From JAYREN01 sp963663375 (GTDB taxonomy: Bacteria > Acidobacteriota > Holophagae > Holophagales > Holophagaceae): 64,000 bases of DNA. Position numbers and translations under genes: made by a program. The stretch is taken from the NCBI GenBank assembly GCA_963663375.1, contig OY760195.1:930001-994000 (forward strand), in the 5' to 3' direction. The notes under the pieces were generated by a model, which was not told the origin of the DNA, searched no databases, and saw only the letters and a program-made list of their open reading frames with translations. Shown here piece by piece: positions 33,965 to 41,051 of this stretch (its first letter is position 1; each line of letters starts with the position of its first letter).

Positions 33965-34372
33965 CATCTTCCAGACGCCATGGGCCGCGACCACTGGAAC
34001 CGGCGTAGACAAGCCAACAATCAGGAAATCGATTGTCATTTCCCACCATGACGAATGCCCGCGCGTGACCGGATTCATTGACTCGGCCCCATGACGAAGA
34101 CGTGAAGAAGGGGCATGAACATCACGCTCCCGTAATATCCCTCCGCACGCCTTGACGCTGCTCCCCCCAGACCGATACCTGGTTCAACACGATCTTTGGG
34201 ACATCGAGAGCGGGAGCGGAAACCTGAAGGGGCTTTCGCATCTCCTCCGACGCGCGGTGTCCCGGAGCCTTGCGGCCTGCGGGGCACCGGAGGCGGACGG
34301 CGCACCCCAGGGATTCGGATGATCCCCAGTGTGCCTCGGTGAACCGGGATCCTCATCATCCTGGAGGTTTCC
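33965..34372. other. non-coding gap upstream of the TonB-family gene
   Basis: About 400 bases with no supported gene. A TTGACG near 34153 could be a -35 but no good -10 follows. A CTGGAGG ribosome site precedes the next ATG. The rest is unassigned. Confidence 0.4.
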
Positions 34373-35152
34373 ATGTTTGCGCACGCCCTGCCCCAGGGCA
34401 GCCTGCGGCCTGCCGAGGCCCTGCCCCCCACCCTCACCCCCAACGCCATCTTCGCCATGGCACCCCCCGCACCGCGCGCCATGAGCTTCCTGGGGGCCTG
34501 CCTGGTCTACGGCGCCTGCGGCGCGGCACTGATGTTTGCGCCCGCCGTGAAGACACAGCTGCAACCGCCACCCACGGTGACCGTGATCCTGCCGGATCCT
34601 ACGACCGATGTGATGGCACCGACAACAGTGCGAATTGTTCCTCCCACGCCTGCCCCTGGATTGGTGGTCAAGAATGCCCCCGAGCGCCCCAAGGATTGGA
34701 CCCCTCCCGTGGCCAGCGATGTCGTACCGCTCATCACGCCGACCTCGCTGCCGACCCAGAACCTGATGATGACCAGCACTCGTGCAGAGACTCCGGCAGA
34801 CGCCCTTCGCCACGCCCTGCCCCCCTCGCAAACCACGGGGACCGGCACGGGTAGCGGATCTGCGGCCACCGTGGTGGAATTCGACTTCCAGCAGATGCGC
34901 ATCCTCCACCAGGTGGCTCCGGTCTATCCGGCCATGGCGAGACTCGCGAGGATCCAGGGTGACGTGGTACTCCTCATGGCCGTGGATCCCCGGGGTGTGC
35001 CCACCGAGGTGAAGGCCCTCTCCGGCCCTCATCCCTCCCTGGAGCAGGAGGCCATGCGCGTGGCCCGCCTCTGGCGCTTCGAGCCCGCCACCCTCAACGG
35101 CCAGGCCGTCTCCGCCCAGTTCCGCCTGACCCTTCTCTTCCGCCTCAAATGA
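34373..35152 (+). CDS. TonB-family energy-transducer protein
   Basis: 259 residues. A membrane helix (about 41-62) follows a cytoplasmic Pro/Ala-rich N-terminus. A proline-rich periplasmic spacer (about 65-165) leads to a TonB C-terminal domain (about 178-259): HQVAPVYPAMARLARIQGDV, VDPRGVPTEV, and WRFEPATLNGQAV. TonB proteins pass energy from an ExbB/ExbD motor to outer-membrane receptors; no exbBD genes are in the window. The N-terminal extension before the helix is longer than in classical TonB, as in M56/BlaR-linked TonB proteins of this group. Confidence 0.87.
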   Translation: MFAHALPQGSLRPAEALPPTLTPNAIFAMAPPAPRAMSFLGACLVYGACGAALMFAPAVKTQLQPPPTVTVILPDPTTDVMAPTTVRIVPPTPAPGLVVKNAPERPKDWTPPVASDVVPLITPTSLPTQNLMMTSTRAETPADALRHALPPSQTTGTGTGSGSAATVVEFDFQQMRILHQVAPVYPAMARLARIQGDVVLLMAVDPRGVPTEVKALSGPHPSLEQEAMRVARLWRFEPATLNGQAVSAQFRLTLLFRLK

Positions 35153-35262
35153 TCACCGCCGAGTCTCCCGTGCGCCTCCCGCGCTGGTTCCTGGTGCTCT
35201 CCATCTCCACCGCCCTGGTGGGGATGGGGCTCTGGATGACCCATCTCCCAACCCTGCAATGA
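35149..35262 (+). CDS. 37-aa single-pass membrane micro-protein
   Basis: An ATG overlapping the TonB-family stop (ATGA) opens a 37-residue frame. Residues 14-31 (FLVLSISTALVGMGLWM) form one hydrophobic helix after a short basic lead (VRLPRW). The stop is 9 bases before the DUF4349 gene, whose ribosome site AAAGG lies inside the gap. Coupling on both sides suggests it is translated. The role is unknown; it may be a small partner of the TonB-family or DUF4349 protein. Confidence 0.55.
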   Translation: MITAESPVRLPRWFLVLSISTALVGMGLWMTHLPTLQ

Positions 35263-35271
35263 AAGGTCACC

Positions 35272-36198
35272 ATGCCTCCGCTCCTTTCCCGCAAAGGGCT
35301 CGCGCTCGCTGGAACAGCACTCATCCTGGTGTTGCTTGCACTCGCCAGCACTCAGGCCTTCCGCAAGGATTCCCAGTTTTCCGCCTCGAAGGTGGTGAAG
35401 ATGTCCGTGGGAATGGACCTGAGCGAAGCACCGGTCATGCAGTACGCCGCTCCACCACCACCTCCTAGTTCGCCTGTAGCGGATGCTCAACTGGAACTCA
35501 TCCCCCAGAAACGTATCCGCACTGCCCGCATCAGCCTGGAGGTCAAGGATTTTCCGCGCTTCGAGTCGGCCTGTCGCACCCTGGCGGAACGCCATGGCTA
35601 CCTCGCCGAACTGAAGACCACCACTGACGATGACGGGCGCAAGCGGGCCGACCTCACCCTGCGCATTCAGGCCGCACGCTTCGATGGCGCCCTGGCGGAG
35701 TTCAAGGCCCTGGGCACCGTGAAACACGAAGAAGTCAAGGTGGAGGATGTCACCCGCGCCTACGCCGATCTCGAAGCGCGCCGCGCCAACAAGCGGGCCG
35801 CGGCTGTGCGCCTGCGCGAAATCATCGCCACCCGCACCGGCAAGCTCTCCGATGTGATCGAAGCCGAGCAGGCCTTGAGTCAGGTGACGGAGGAACTGGA
35901 GAGTATGGAGGCCCAGAAGCGCACCCTGGACAGCCAGATCGCCTACTCCACCCTCCACGCCGATGTCTCCGAACCGCCGCGGCCCGCCAAGTTCCGAGAA
36001 CCGGCGATGTGGGCCCCCATGGTGGGCGCCCTCAAGGACGGACTTACCGGCCTCATCACCAGCCTCGCCTTCCTGGTGGAAGTGCTCATCGTGCTCTCGC
36101 CGTGGATCCTGCTCACGTCGCTGGCAATCTGGTCCATCCGCCGTTGGCGAGCCTCCCATCAACCCGCGGTCCCGGCCACCGAACCCACGGAGCCTTGA
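35272..36198 (+). CDS. DUF4349-domain membrane-anchored protein
   Basis: 308 residues. An N-terminal hydrophobic segment (9-28) acts as signal or anchor, followed by a Pro-rich linker. The conserved region at about 80-230 starts with RTARISLEVKDFPRFE and contains a coiled coil (AYADLEARRANKRAAAVRLR to LESMEAQKRTLD). A second helix near 258-285 anchors the C-terminus. DUF4349 proteins are of unknown function. The operon with the TonB-family gene suggests an envelope role. Confidence 0.83.
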   Translation: MPPLLSRKGLALAGTALILVLLALASTQAFRKDSQFSASKVVKMSVGMDLSEAPVMQYAAPPPPPSSPVADAQLELIPQKRIRTARISLEVKDFPRFESACRTLAERHGYLAELKTTTDDDGRKRADLTLRIQAARFDGALAEFKALGTVKHEEVKVEDVTRAYADLEARRANKRAAAVRLREIIATRTGKLSDVIEAEQALSQVTEELESMEAQKRTLDSQIAYSTLHADVSEPPRPAKFREPAMWAPMVGALKDGLTGLITSLAFLVEVLIVLSPWILLTSLAIWSIRRWRASHQPAVPATEPTEP

Positions 36199-36240
36199 CC
36201 GCCGATAAGGGGCAGGCCGCGAGGAGGTGGCCCGCCCCGG

Positions 36241-36274
36241 CGGGGCTCGGCCTGGGGGCCGAGCCCCGTTTTTT
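36241..36274 (+). terminator. intrinsic terminator after the DUF4349 gene
   Basis: CGGGGCTCGGCC and GGCCGAGCCCCG pair over 12 bp around a TGGG loop, followed by TTTTTT. This is a textbook intrinsic terminator for the TonB/DUF4349 operon. Confidence 0.93.
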
Positions 36275-36349
36275 GGTGAGCTATCGTTCTGCGGCCTGCC
36301 TTATCGATCTTCCTGAAAGTCCGCGCCGGATGGGTTAGGCTTTCAGCCT

Positions 36350-37522
36350 ATGGAGACTCGGCGCCCGGTGGTGGTGACAGGCCAGCAGATCGGCGTGGGC
36401 TGGACGCCCGCGCTGTCGGTGGTGAAGGCTCTCGCGGCTCTGTCTGTGGCCAGGCGACTGGGCGGCGAGGCCGTCTACTGGCTGGCGGATGAGGATCACG
36501 ATCGGCTGGAAGTGGCCTCCACCGTGGCCTTTGCCGAGAACCGCCTGGTGCGCCACCGCTTCCGTTTCGAGGCCCCGGCGGGCACGGCCACGGGCTGGCT
36601 GCCCTGGACCGAGGCCCACCAGGAGGAAGCCCAGCGCCTCTGGGGTGACCTGCCCAGGCCGGATCGGCCCACCCTACGGGACCATGTGCTGGCCCTCGGC
36701 AAGCCCCTCTGGTTCCGGGGCCTGAGATTCTTCTCTCCCACGGAGCGCTCCCTGCGAAATTCCATCCAGGTCGAGCTGGAGCGCTGGCGGGCCCTGGATC
36801 TGGAAACCCCGCTGCTGGCCAGGGCCGAGGCCCTGGAGGCCGAAGGCGTTGCACTCCCCTTGGACCCCCGCGAGCAGGCCGCCTGGTTCAGCCTGGATCC
36901 CCGCACGGGTCTCCGCCTTCGCCTGGAAAGCGGCCAGCCCTGCCCGCCCGGATGCTGGCTGAGCCCCGGCGCTGCGGTCCGTCCACTCATGCAGTCGCTG
37001 ATGCTGCCCGCCACCCATGTAATTCTTGGCCCAGGCGAGCGGGCCTACTGGCGCCTCACGGAGCCCCTGTGGCAGCGGGTAGGCCTAGAGCCGCCGCAGA
37101 TCATCGCCCGTCCCAACGCGTTCATCATGCCCAAGGGCCTGCGCCTGGCCCCCCTGCAATTGGAGGCCCTGCGCGCGGGGTACTGGGAGGCCTTCCTGCC
37201 GGATCACCCCGCCCTGCCCAGCCAGGCCCTGACCGTCCAACCCGATCCCGCCTGGGGTCAGGCCCTGGGCCACCGATTTCGTCAGGAACTGGCCCGCACC
37301 CGCCACCGCCTGCTGAAGCTGGATCGCCGGATCTTCCGGGACCATGTGGCCCGCCTCATCGGCGAGGATCCAGAGCGCCTCCGCCAGCGCCTCTTCCCCT
37401 TCGGCAAGCCCCAGGAACGGGTGATACCGGGTGCCTTCTGGCTCCGGGACGAGGCCCTGCTGGACCGCCTGCTGGAAGCGTTGGGCCACGGCGAGGGAAT
37501 GGTGATGGTGGAGGAAACGTGA
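36350..37522 (+). CDS. bshC: bacillithiol biosynthesis cysteine-adding enzyme BshC, short form
   Basis: 390 residues. VVVTGQQIGVGWTPALSVVK and YWLADEDHDRLEVAS match the nucleotide-binding core of BshC, and HVILGPGERAYW plus RPNAFIMP match its middle region. BshC joins cysteine to glucosaminyl-malate to make bacillithiol, the low-molecular-weight thiol of Firmicutes, Bacteroidota, Deinococcus and Acidobacteria. Known BshC proteins are about 530-540 residues with a long C-terminal coiled coil; here the protein is about 140 shorter. It overlaps the bshB1-like gene by GTGA, which strongly supports the assignment. bshA is not in the window. Confidence 0.83.
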   Translation: METRRPVVVTGQQIGVGWTPALSVVKALAALSVARRLGGEAVYWLADEDHDRLEVASTVAFAENRLVRHRFRFEAPAGTATGWLPWTEAHQEEAQRLWGDLPRPDRPTLRDHVLALGKPLWFRGLRFFSPTERSLRNSIQVELERWRALDLETPLLARAEALEAEGVALPLDPREQAAWFSLDPRTGLRLRLESGQPCPPGCWLSPGAAVRPLMQSLMLPATHVILGPGERAYWRLTEPLWQRVGLEPPQIIARPNAFIMPKGLRLAPLQLEALRAGYWEAFLPDHPALPSQALTVQPDPAWGQALGHRFRQELARTRHRLLKLDRRIFRDHVARLIGEDPERLRQRLFPFGKPQERVIPGAFWLRDEALLDRLLEALGHGEGMVMVEET

Positions 37523-38244
37523 ACGAAAATCTGGATCTGCTGGTCGTCGGCGCGCACCCCGATGATGCCGAGGTGCATGCGGGGGGCATGCTGGCCCTCT
37601 GCGCCAAGCGCGGGTTGAAGGCCGCCATCCTGGATGCCACCGGCGGGGACCTGGGCACCCGGGGCACCCTGGAGCTGCGCCGGGCCGAGGCCCTGGAGGC
37701 CGCGCGCCTTCTGGGGGTGGAACGGATCATCCTGGATTTCCCCGATGCGCGCTTCGATGAATCGGAGACCTACCGCGTGAAGCTCATGGAGGTGCTGCGC
37801 CGCACCCGTCCCGAGGTGCTGGTGCTGCCCCATCCCGAGGATCACCACCCGGATCACCGCCGCCTCTACCGCCTAGGGCGCGAGGCCGCCTACTATGCGG
37901 GCCTCAAGAACTTTCCCTGCGAGGGCCAGCCCTGGCGCCCCAAGGCCGTGGCCTGGGTGGGCGGCATCAACCCGCCCACGGCGCCGGACGTGGTGGTGGA
38001 CGTGAGCGAAGTCTGGGACCAGCGCATGGCGGCCTTCGACGCCTTCGGCAGCCAGTTCGGTAAGGGCGAAGGCCAGCCCTGGACCCGCATCGCCCACCCC
38101 ACCTTCCGCGCCGGCATCGAGGGCCGCGCCATGCACTGGGGCAGCCTGATCATGGCCGCACACGGGGAAGGGCTGTGGTGCGAGAAGCCCGTGGCGCCGG
38201 CGCTGATGAGGCTCATCGCGGCCTTGGGCCGGGGAGTGGATTGA
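37519..38244 (+). CDS. bshB1: bacillithiol biosynthesis deacetylase BshB1 (LmbE/PIG-L family)
   Basis: 241 residues with a GTG start overlapping the bshC stop. The zinc motif AHPDDAE lies at residues 13-19, followed by the BshB1-type TGGDLGTRGTLELRRAEA, and HPEDHHPDHR provides the other catalytic and zinc residues. It deacetylates N-acetylglucosaminyl-malate to give the amine that BshC uses. Family length is 230-240, a good match. A degenerate second copy of its last 20 codons lies at 45127-45189. Confidence 0.9.
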   Translation: MNENLDLLVVGAHPDDAEVHAGGMLALCAKRGLKAAILDATGGDLGTRGTLELRRAEALEAARLLGVERIILDFPDARFDESETYRVKLMEVLRRTRPEVLVLPHPEDHHPDHRRLYRLGREAAYYAGLKNFPCEGQPWRPKAVAWVGGINPPTAPDVVVDVSEVWDQRMAAFDAFGSQFGKGEGQPWTRIAHPTFRAGIEGRAMHWGSLIMAAHGEGLWCEKPVAPALMRLIAALGRGVD

Positions 38245-38504
38245 CCATCCCCCGCAAGGCCACCCATGGTGGAATCGGGGGTCTTTACGGCCGCGTTGTG
38301 GGGATCGAGCGGACCGGCTGCCGCTTACAGGATGGCCTTGGGAGGCTATCCCTTCATCAACGCAACTCGACGCGTTAAGAGTTGGCTGGGCGTGGAGAGT
38401 AAACCAGGAAGGGATCCAGTTATTCCTTCACCCTTCCGGAAGGGTGAACTCTGAGAGAGGGCCATCAAGCGATAAGGTCGAGGCTGTCACAGGGATGTAA
38501 AAGT
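38245..38504. other. non-coding gap with a 22-bp perfect palindrome
   Basis: About 260 bases with no supported gene. TTCACCCTTCCGGAAGGGTG followed by AA (38427-38448) is a perfect palindrome. A 62-codon open frame from 38266 has no family features or ribosome site and is not called. The gap leads into the operator region of the next gene. Confidence 0.5.
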
Positions 38505-38546
38505 ACGAACGGGTTCGTTGACGTCCTACGAACCCGTTCGTATATT
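38505..38546 (+). promoter_or_regulatory. promoter with two 14-bp operator dyads
   Basis: TTGACG (38518-38523), a 17-base spacer and TATATT (38541-38546) form a strong sigma-70-type promoter. ACGAACGGGTTCGT (38505-38518) touches the -35 and ACGAACCCGTTCGT (38528-38541) fills the spacer; each is a dyad, and the two are mutual reverse complements 23 bases apart. This fits a TetR/Xre-type repressor bound as two dimers. No cognate regulator gene is adjacent. Confidence 0.75.
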
Positions 38547-38570
38547 TGACCAACCCGTCCGGAGGCCCTC

Positions 38571-39755
38571 ATGCGCCACCTCGTGCCTTTAGGCACCCTG
38601 TTGCTCGTTTTTCTTGCCTGCAAGCCACCCGCATCAACGCCCCATGCGTCGGCCGCTGAAATTTGGGCCTCACAGGTAAAGGAGGCCAGCGCCAAATCTT
38701 TCGAGACGAAGCCAGAAAAAGAGCGACTCGAATACGCCCAGGGATTTGAGAATGGCGCCGCCATGGTGAGGAAAGCACTGGATGTGGGGCGACAGCCCTT
38801 CGTGCTACTCCCCGAAGACCGCGCCCAAGCCATGACCCCTAAACTCCTAAGCGTCCTTCCAGAGGGCGTTTCGCTCGAAACTGAATCGCTTCAGATTGAA
38901 ATGGACGCGGCGACGGGGTTGAGAATTTGGAATTGGGGATCCGCCTCTGGCTCGGCCCACTCCCGTGGCCAGAAGGATGGGTTTGCTTGGGCCCTTTCCC
39001 ATCACGGCAAGTCCTTAGTGAGCCCCCACCAGCGACCGGAATTGCCTAAGCGCTGGCTCTGCTGGCCTCATGATTCCTCTAGCGTGGAGTTAGAGACTGC
39101 AACCCGGGAAGTGGAGGTCTGGTGGCGCCAAGACGCCCTTCTCTGGCGGTCCGCCGGGCAAGGCTTCCCCAGCCAGCGGCGGTGGCGTTCCGCAGACCAA
39201 GGTTGGAAACCCCGCTTCGTCGCCATTCAGGAGGATGTGATGTGGCTGGACACTGCCGATCATGGCGCCGTGGCCCTGGACTTGGAGACCGGGCTGATCC
39301 GCGATCTGCAGCCTTCGCCTAACCCACAGGGGCTTGAGGCCAAGGTCGAGGCTGAAGCCGCCGCAGAGAAGGCCCGCATCGACGCCATGGTGAAAGATTT
39401 CGCGCCCGAAACTGCGGGCCAGCGCTGGCGCGAACAGGCCTACGGTCCCGAAGCGATTGCTACACGTCAGAAGCTTCGCAGCGAAGCGGAAAAGGGAATC
39501 CCCGAGGCGATGTTCCACCTAGCCCTGAGCCTGGCAGGCCTGGATGAGCCGGAAAACCTGGAGGCCTCCGAATGGTTGCGAAAGGCTGCAGAAAAAGGCT
39601 GCGTAGAAGCCATGAGTACCCTGGGGGCCTGGCATTTTGAAGGACGCCATGTCGCTAAATCCGAGGCTCTGGCTCGCCAGTGGTTGGAAAAGGCAGCCAA
39701 GGCCGGTGATGCCGATGGCAAGCACATGCTGACATCCCTATTTGAGAATCCCTAA
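38571..39755 (+). CDS. lipoprotein with C-terminal Sel1-like repeats
   Basis: 394 residues from an ATG preceded by GGAGG. The lipobox LVFLAC gives lipidation at Cys17. Residues 40-270 are an unrecognised domain with several tryptophans. The last 95 residues hold two to three Sel1/TPR-like repeats (IPEAMFHLALSLAG, ASEWLRKAAEKGCVEAMSTL, ARQWLEKAAKAGDADGKHML). Sel1 repeats mediate protein contacts. Expression is likely repressed by a factor binding the twin dyads upstream. Lower GC at third positions than its neighbours hints at recent acquisition, which is inference. Confidence 0.82.
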   Translation: MRHLVPLGTLLLVFLACKPPASTPHASAAEIWASQVKEASAKSFETKPEKERLEYAQGFENGAAMVRKALDVGRQPFVLLPEDRAQAMTPKLLSVLPEGVSLETESLQIEMDAATGLRIWNWGSASGSAHSRGQKDGFAWALSHHGKSLVSPHQRPELPKRWLCWPHDSSSVELETATREVEVWWRQDALLWRSAGQGFPSQRRWRSADQGWKPRFVAIQEDVMWLDTADHGAVALDLETGLIRDLQPSPNPQGLEAKVEAEAAAEKARIDAMVKDFAPETAGQRWREQAYGPEAIATRQKLRSEAEKGIPEAMFHLALSLAGLDEPENLEASEWLRKAAEKGCVEAMSTLGAWHFEGRHVAKSEALARQWLEKAAKAGDADGKHMLTSLFENP

Positions 39756-39761
39756 GCGAGC

Positions 39762-39995
39762 TCAGATGCACCCAGATTGCCAGGAGGCGCCCTTCCCATT
39801 ACTGTGTGGCGGGAGGGCAGGCTGCCCCTTCCAGGCCCAAAGCAGGTAGCTGCCGAGTAGGACCGCAACCGCGCCGAAGATGCTGGCCTCAGGACCGAAG
39901 GCGCCGCCACTCACCCATTCGGGACGGCCCTGAAACGTGGGGTGCAGCCAGCCGTGCCGCGTGGTGCCGCTCACGCTGAAACCCAGAGGAAGGAA
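39762..39995 (-). pseudogene. remnant of a CPBP/CaaX-type membrane protease C-terminus
   Basis: The minus-strand frame contains LGFSVSGTTRHGWLHPTF, then GGAFGPEASIFGAVAVLLGS and a hydrophobic end. The W[V/T]GGxFGPEAS pattern resembles the C-terminal tail of CPBP-family proteases in my recollection of the family, yet the catalytic EExxxR and H motifs are missing because the frame is lost upstream, where ccdAB lies. A truncated gene is the best reading; an unknown small membrane protein is the alternative. Confidence 0.4.
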
Positions 39996-40037
39996 GGTGG
40001 GGGCGGCCTCCGCCGCCCGGGGATTTCCTAGAACACC

Positions 40038-40077
40038 TTGATTAACGCAAAGCGGATGCGCATACTTCATGTGCATC
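40038..40077 (+). promoter_or_regulatory. promoter and operator of ccdAB
   Basis: TTGATT (40038-40043), 17 bases, then CATACT (40061-40066). A 9-bp inverted repeat with one mismatch, GATGCGCAT (40055-40063) and ATGTGCATC (40069-40077), spans the -10, the expected place for autorepression by CcdA-CcdB. A CAAGGAGC ribosome site follows. Confidence 0.65.
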
Positions 40078-40094
40078 GAAATCAAGGAGCCAAC

Positions 40095-40340
40095 ATGCAC
40101 ACCGGATACCGGTTGGATGCCCCCAAAAAACCCGTCAACCTAAGCATTAACAGCGACTTGCTGAAGATGGGAAAAGACCTGGGCTTGAACCTCTCCAGCG
40201 TGGCAGAGATGGCCTTGGCACAGGCGGTTAAGGATTTTATGGCTGAGCGGTGGTTGAAGGAAAACGTGGACGCCATCCAGGCATACAACAAGCGGGTTGA
40301 AGCCCATGGCGTTTTCAGTGATGGCGCTAGGACGTTCTGA
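40095..40340 (+). CDS. ccdA: type II antitoxin CcdA
   Basis: 81 residues from an ATG with AAGGAG upstream. The N-terminal half (KKPVNLSINSDLLKMGKDLG) is a ribbon-helix-helix DNA-binding fold. The C-terminal half (ERWLKENVDAIQAYNKRVEAHGVFSD) is the family's toxin-binding tail, whose ending GxFSDxxRxF is typical of CcdA. It neutralises CcdB and represses the operon. Its stop overlaps the toxin start by one base (TGATG). Confidence 0.92.
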   Translation: MHTGYRLDAPKKPVNLSINSDLLKMGKDLGLNLSSVAEMALAQAVKDFMAERWLKENVDAIQAYNKRVEAHGVFSDGARTF

Positions 40341-40657
40341 TGGCTCAATTCTCGATCCACGAAAACCCGAACCCTAGAACCAAAACGGATGTCCCCTTCC
40401 TGCTGGATGTGCAGGCGGAGGTTCTCTCCATCCTGGCAACCCGGATGGTCGTGCCTCTCTATCGCTCCGACGCGATCAAATCCAAAGCCATGACCCGATT
40501 GACGCCCCTGGTGAAGTTCAAGAACAAGCCTCTGATAGCCATGGTGCCGGAGATGGCAGGGATCCATCAGCGAGAGCTTGGAGCTGTCGTGGGGGACTTG
40601 ACCACGCTTAGGGCAGACATCATTCAAGCCATCGACCTGCTGATCACGGGGTTTTAA
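40340..40657 (+). CDS. ccdB: type II toxin CcdB (gyrase inhibitor)
   Basis: 105 residues. FSIHENPNPRTKTDVPFLLD at the N-terminus, VVPLYRSD in the middle and a C-terminal helix ending ITGF match CcdB. It poisons DNA gyrase when free of CcdA. The usual C-terminal W-G-I that contacts gyrase is replaced by ITGF, so potency may differ. A chromosomal copy next to a truncated gene suggests arrival with a mobile segment. Confidence 0.93.
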   Translation: MAQFSIHENPNPRTKTDVPFLLDVQAEVLSILATRMVVPLYRSDAIKSKAMTRLTPLVKFKNKPLIAMVPEMAGIHQRELGAVVGDLTTLRADIIQAIDLLITGF

Positions 40658-41051
40658 CCCATCCACCGTCTTAACCCTGCCCATTCTTTGCGTGCTTCCC
40701 AGGTTCCGGCATCTTCCCCGGATGCGTGGCATCGTCATCAAACGCAACGATTCTGAGGGGGTTTGGTGGGCACACGGGCTTGTTGAAGTGCAGGGCAAGC
40801 CCGCCGATGTTCCCCCCGCTTTCGGTCCACGCCTGAAACTCCTCCTCGGACCTGACCACGGATCGGGCGAGTCCGGTATGCAGGTGCTTGCCAGCCCGAA
40901 ATGAGGGGCGCCCCCCCCTCACGACCTCGGCAGACGATCTCACCGCTGATGGGTTCCGTGCCCCATAAACGAGCCTCCGAACCCTTCCGGATGGAGGGAG
41001 GCCGCCATGTGTGCTCGGAGGGTCGGCGGCCATCCGAGCACAGGGGATCGG
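40658..41051. other. gap between ccdAB and the BNR protein gene, nothing firm
   Basis: About 390 bases. A 120-codon minus-strand open frame (40671-41033) ends in a hydrophilic part (RSEEEFQAWTESGGN) but lacks a start signal and recognisable motifs. It could be a relic. No terminator-like hairpin with a T-run is obvious. Confidence 0.4.

Noticed and set aside
38266..38454. 62-codon plus-strand frame after bshB1
   Set aside because: No ribosome site, no motifs, and it runs into the palindromic region.
40671..41033. 120-codon minus-strand frame between ccdAB and the BNR gene
   Set aside because: No start signal or recognised motif; kept only as an unassigned gap.
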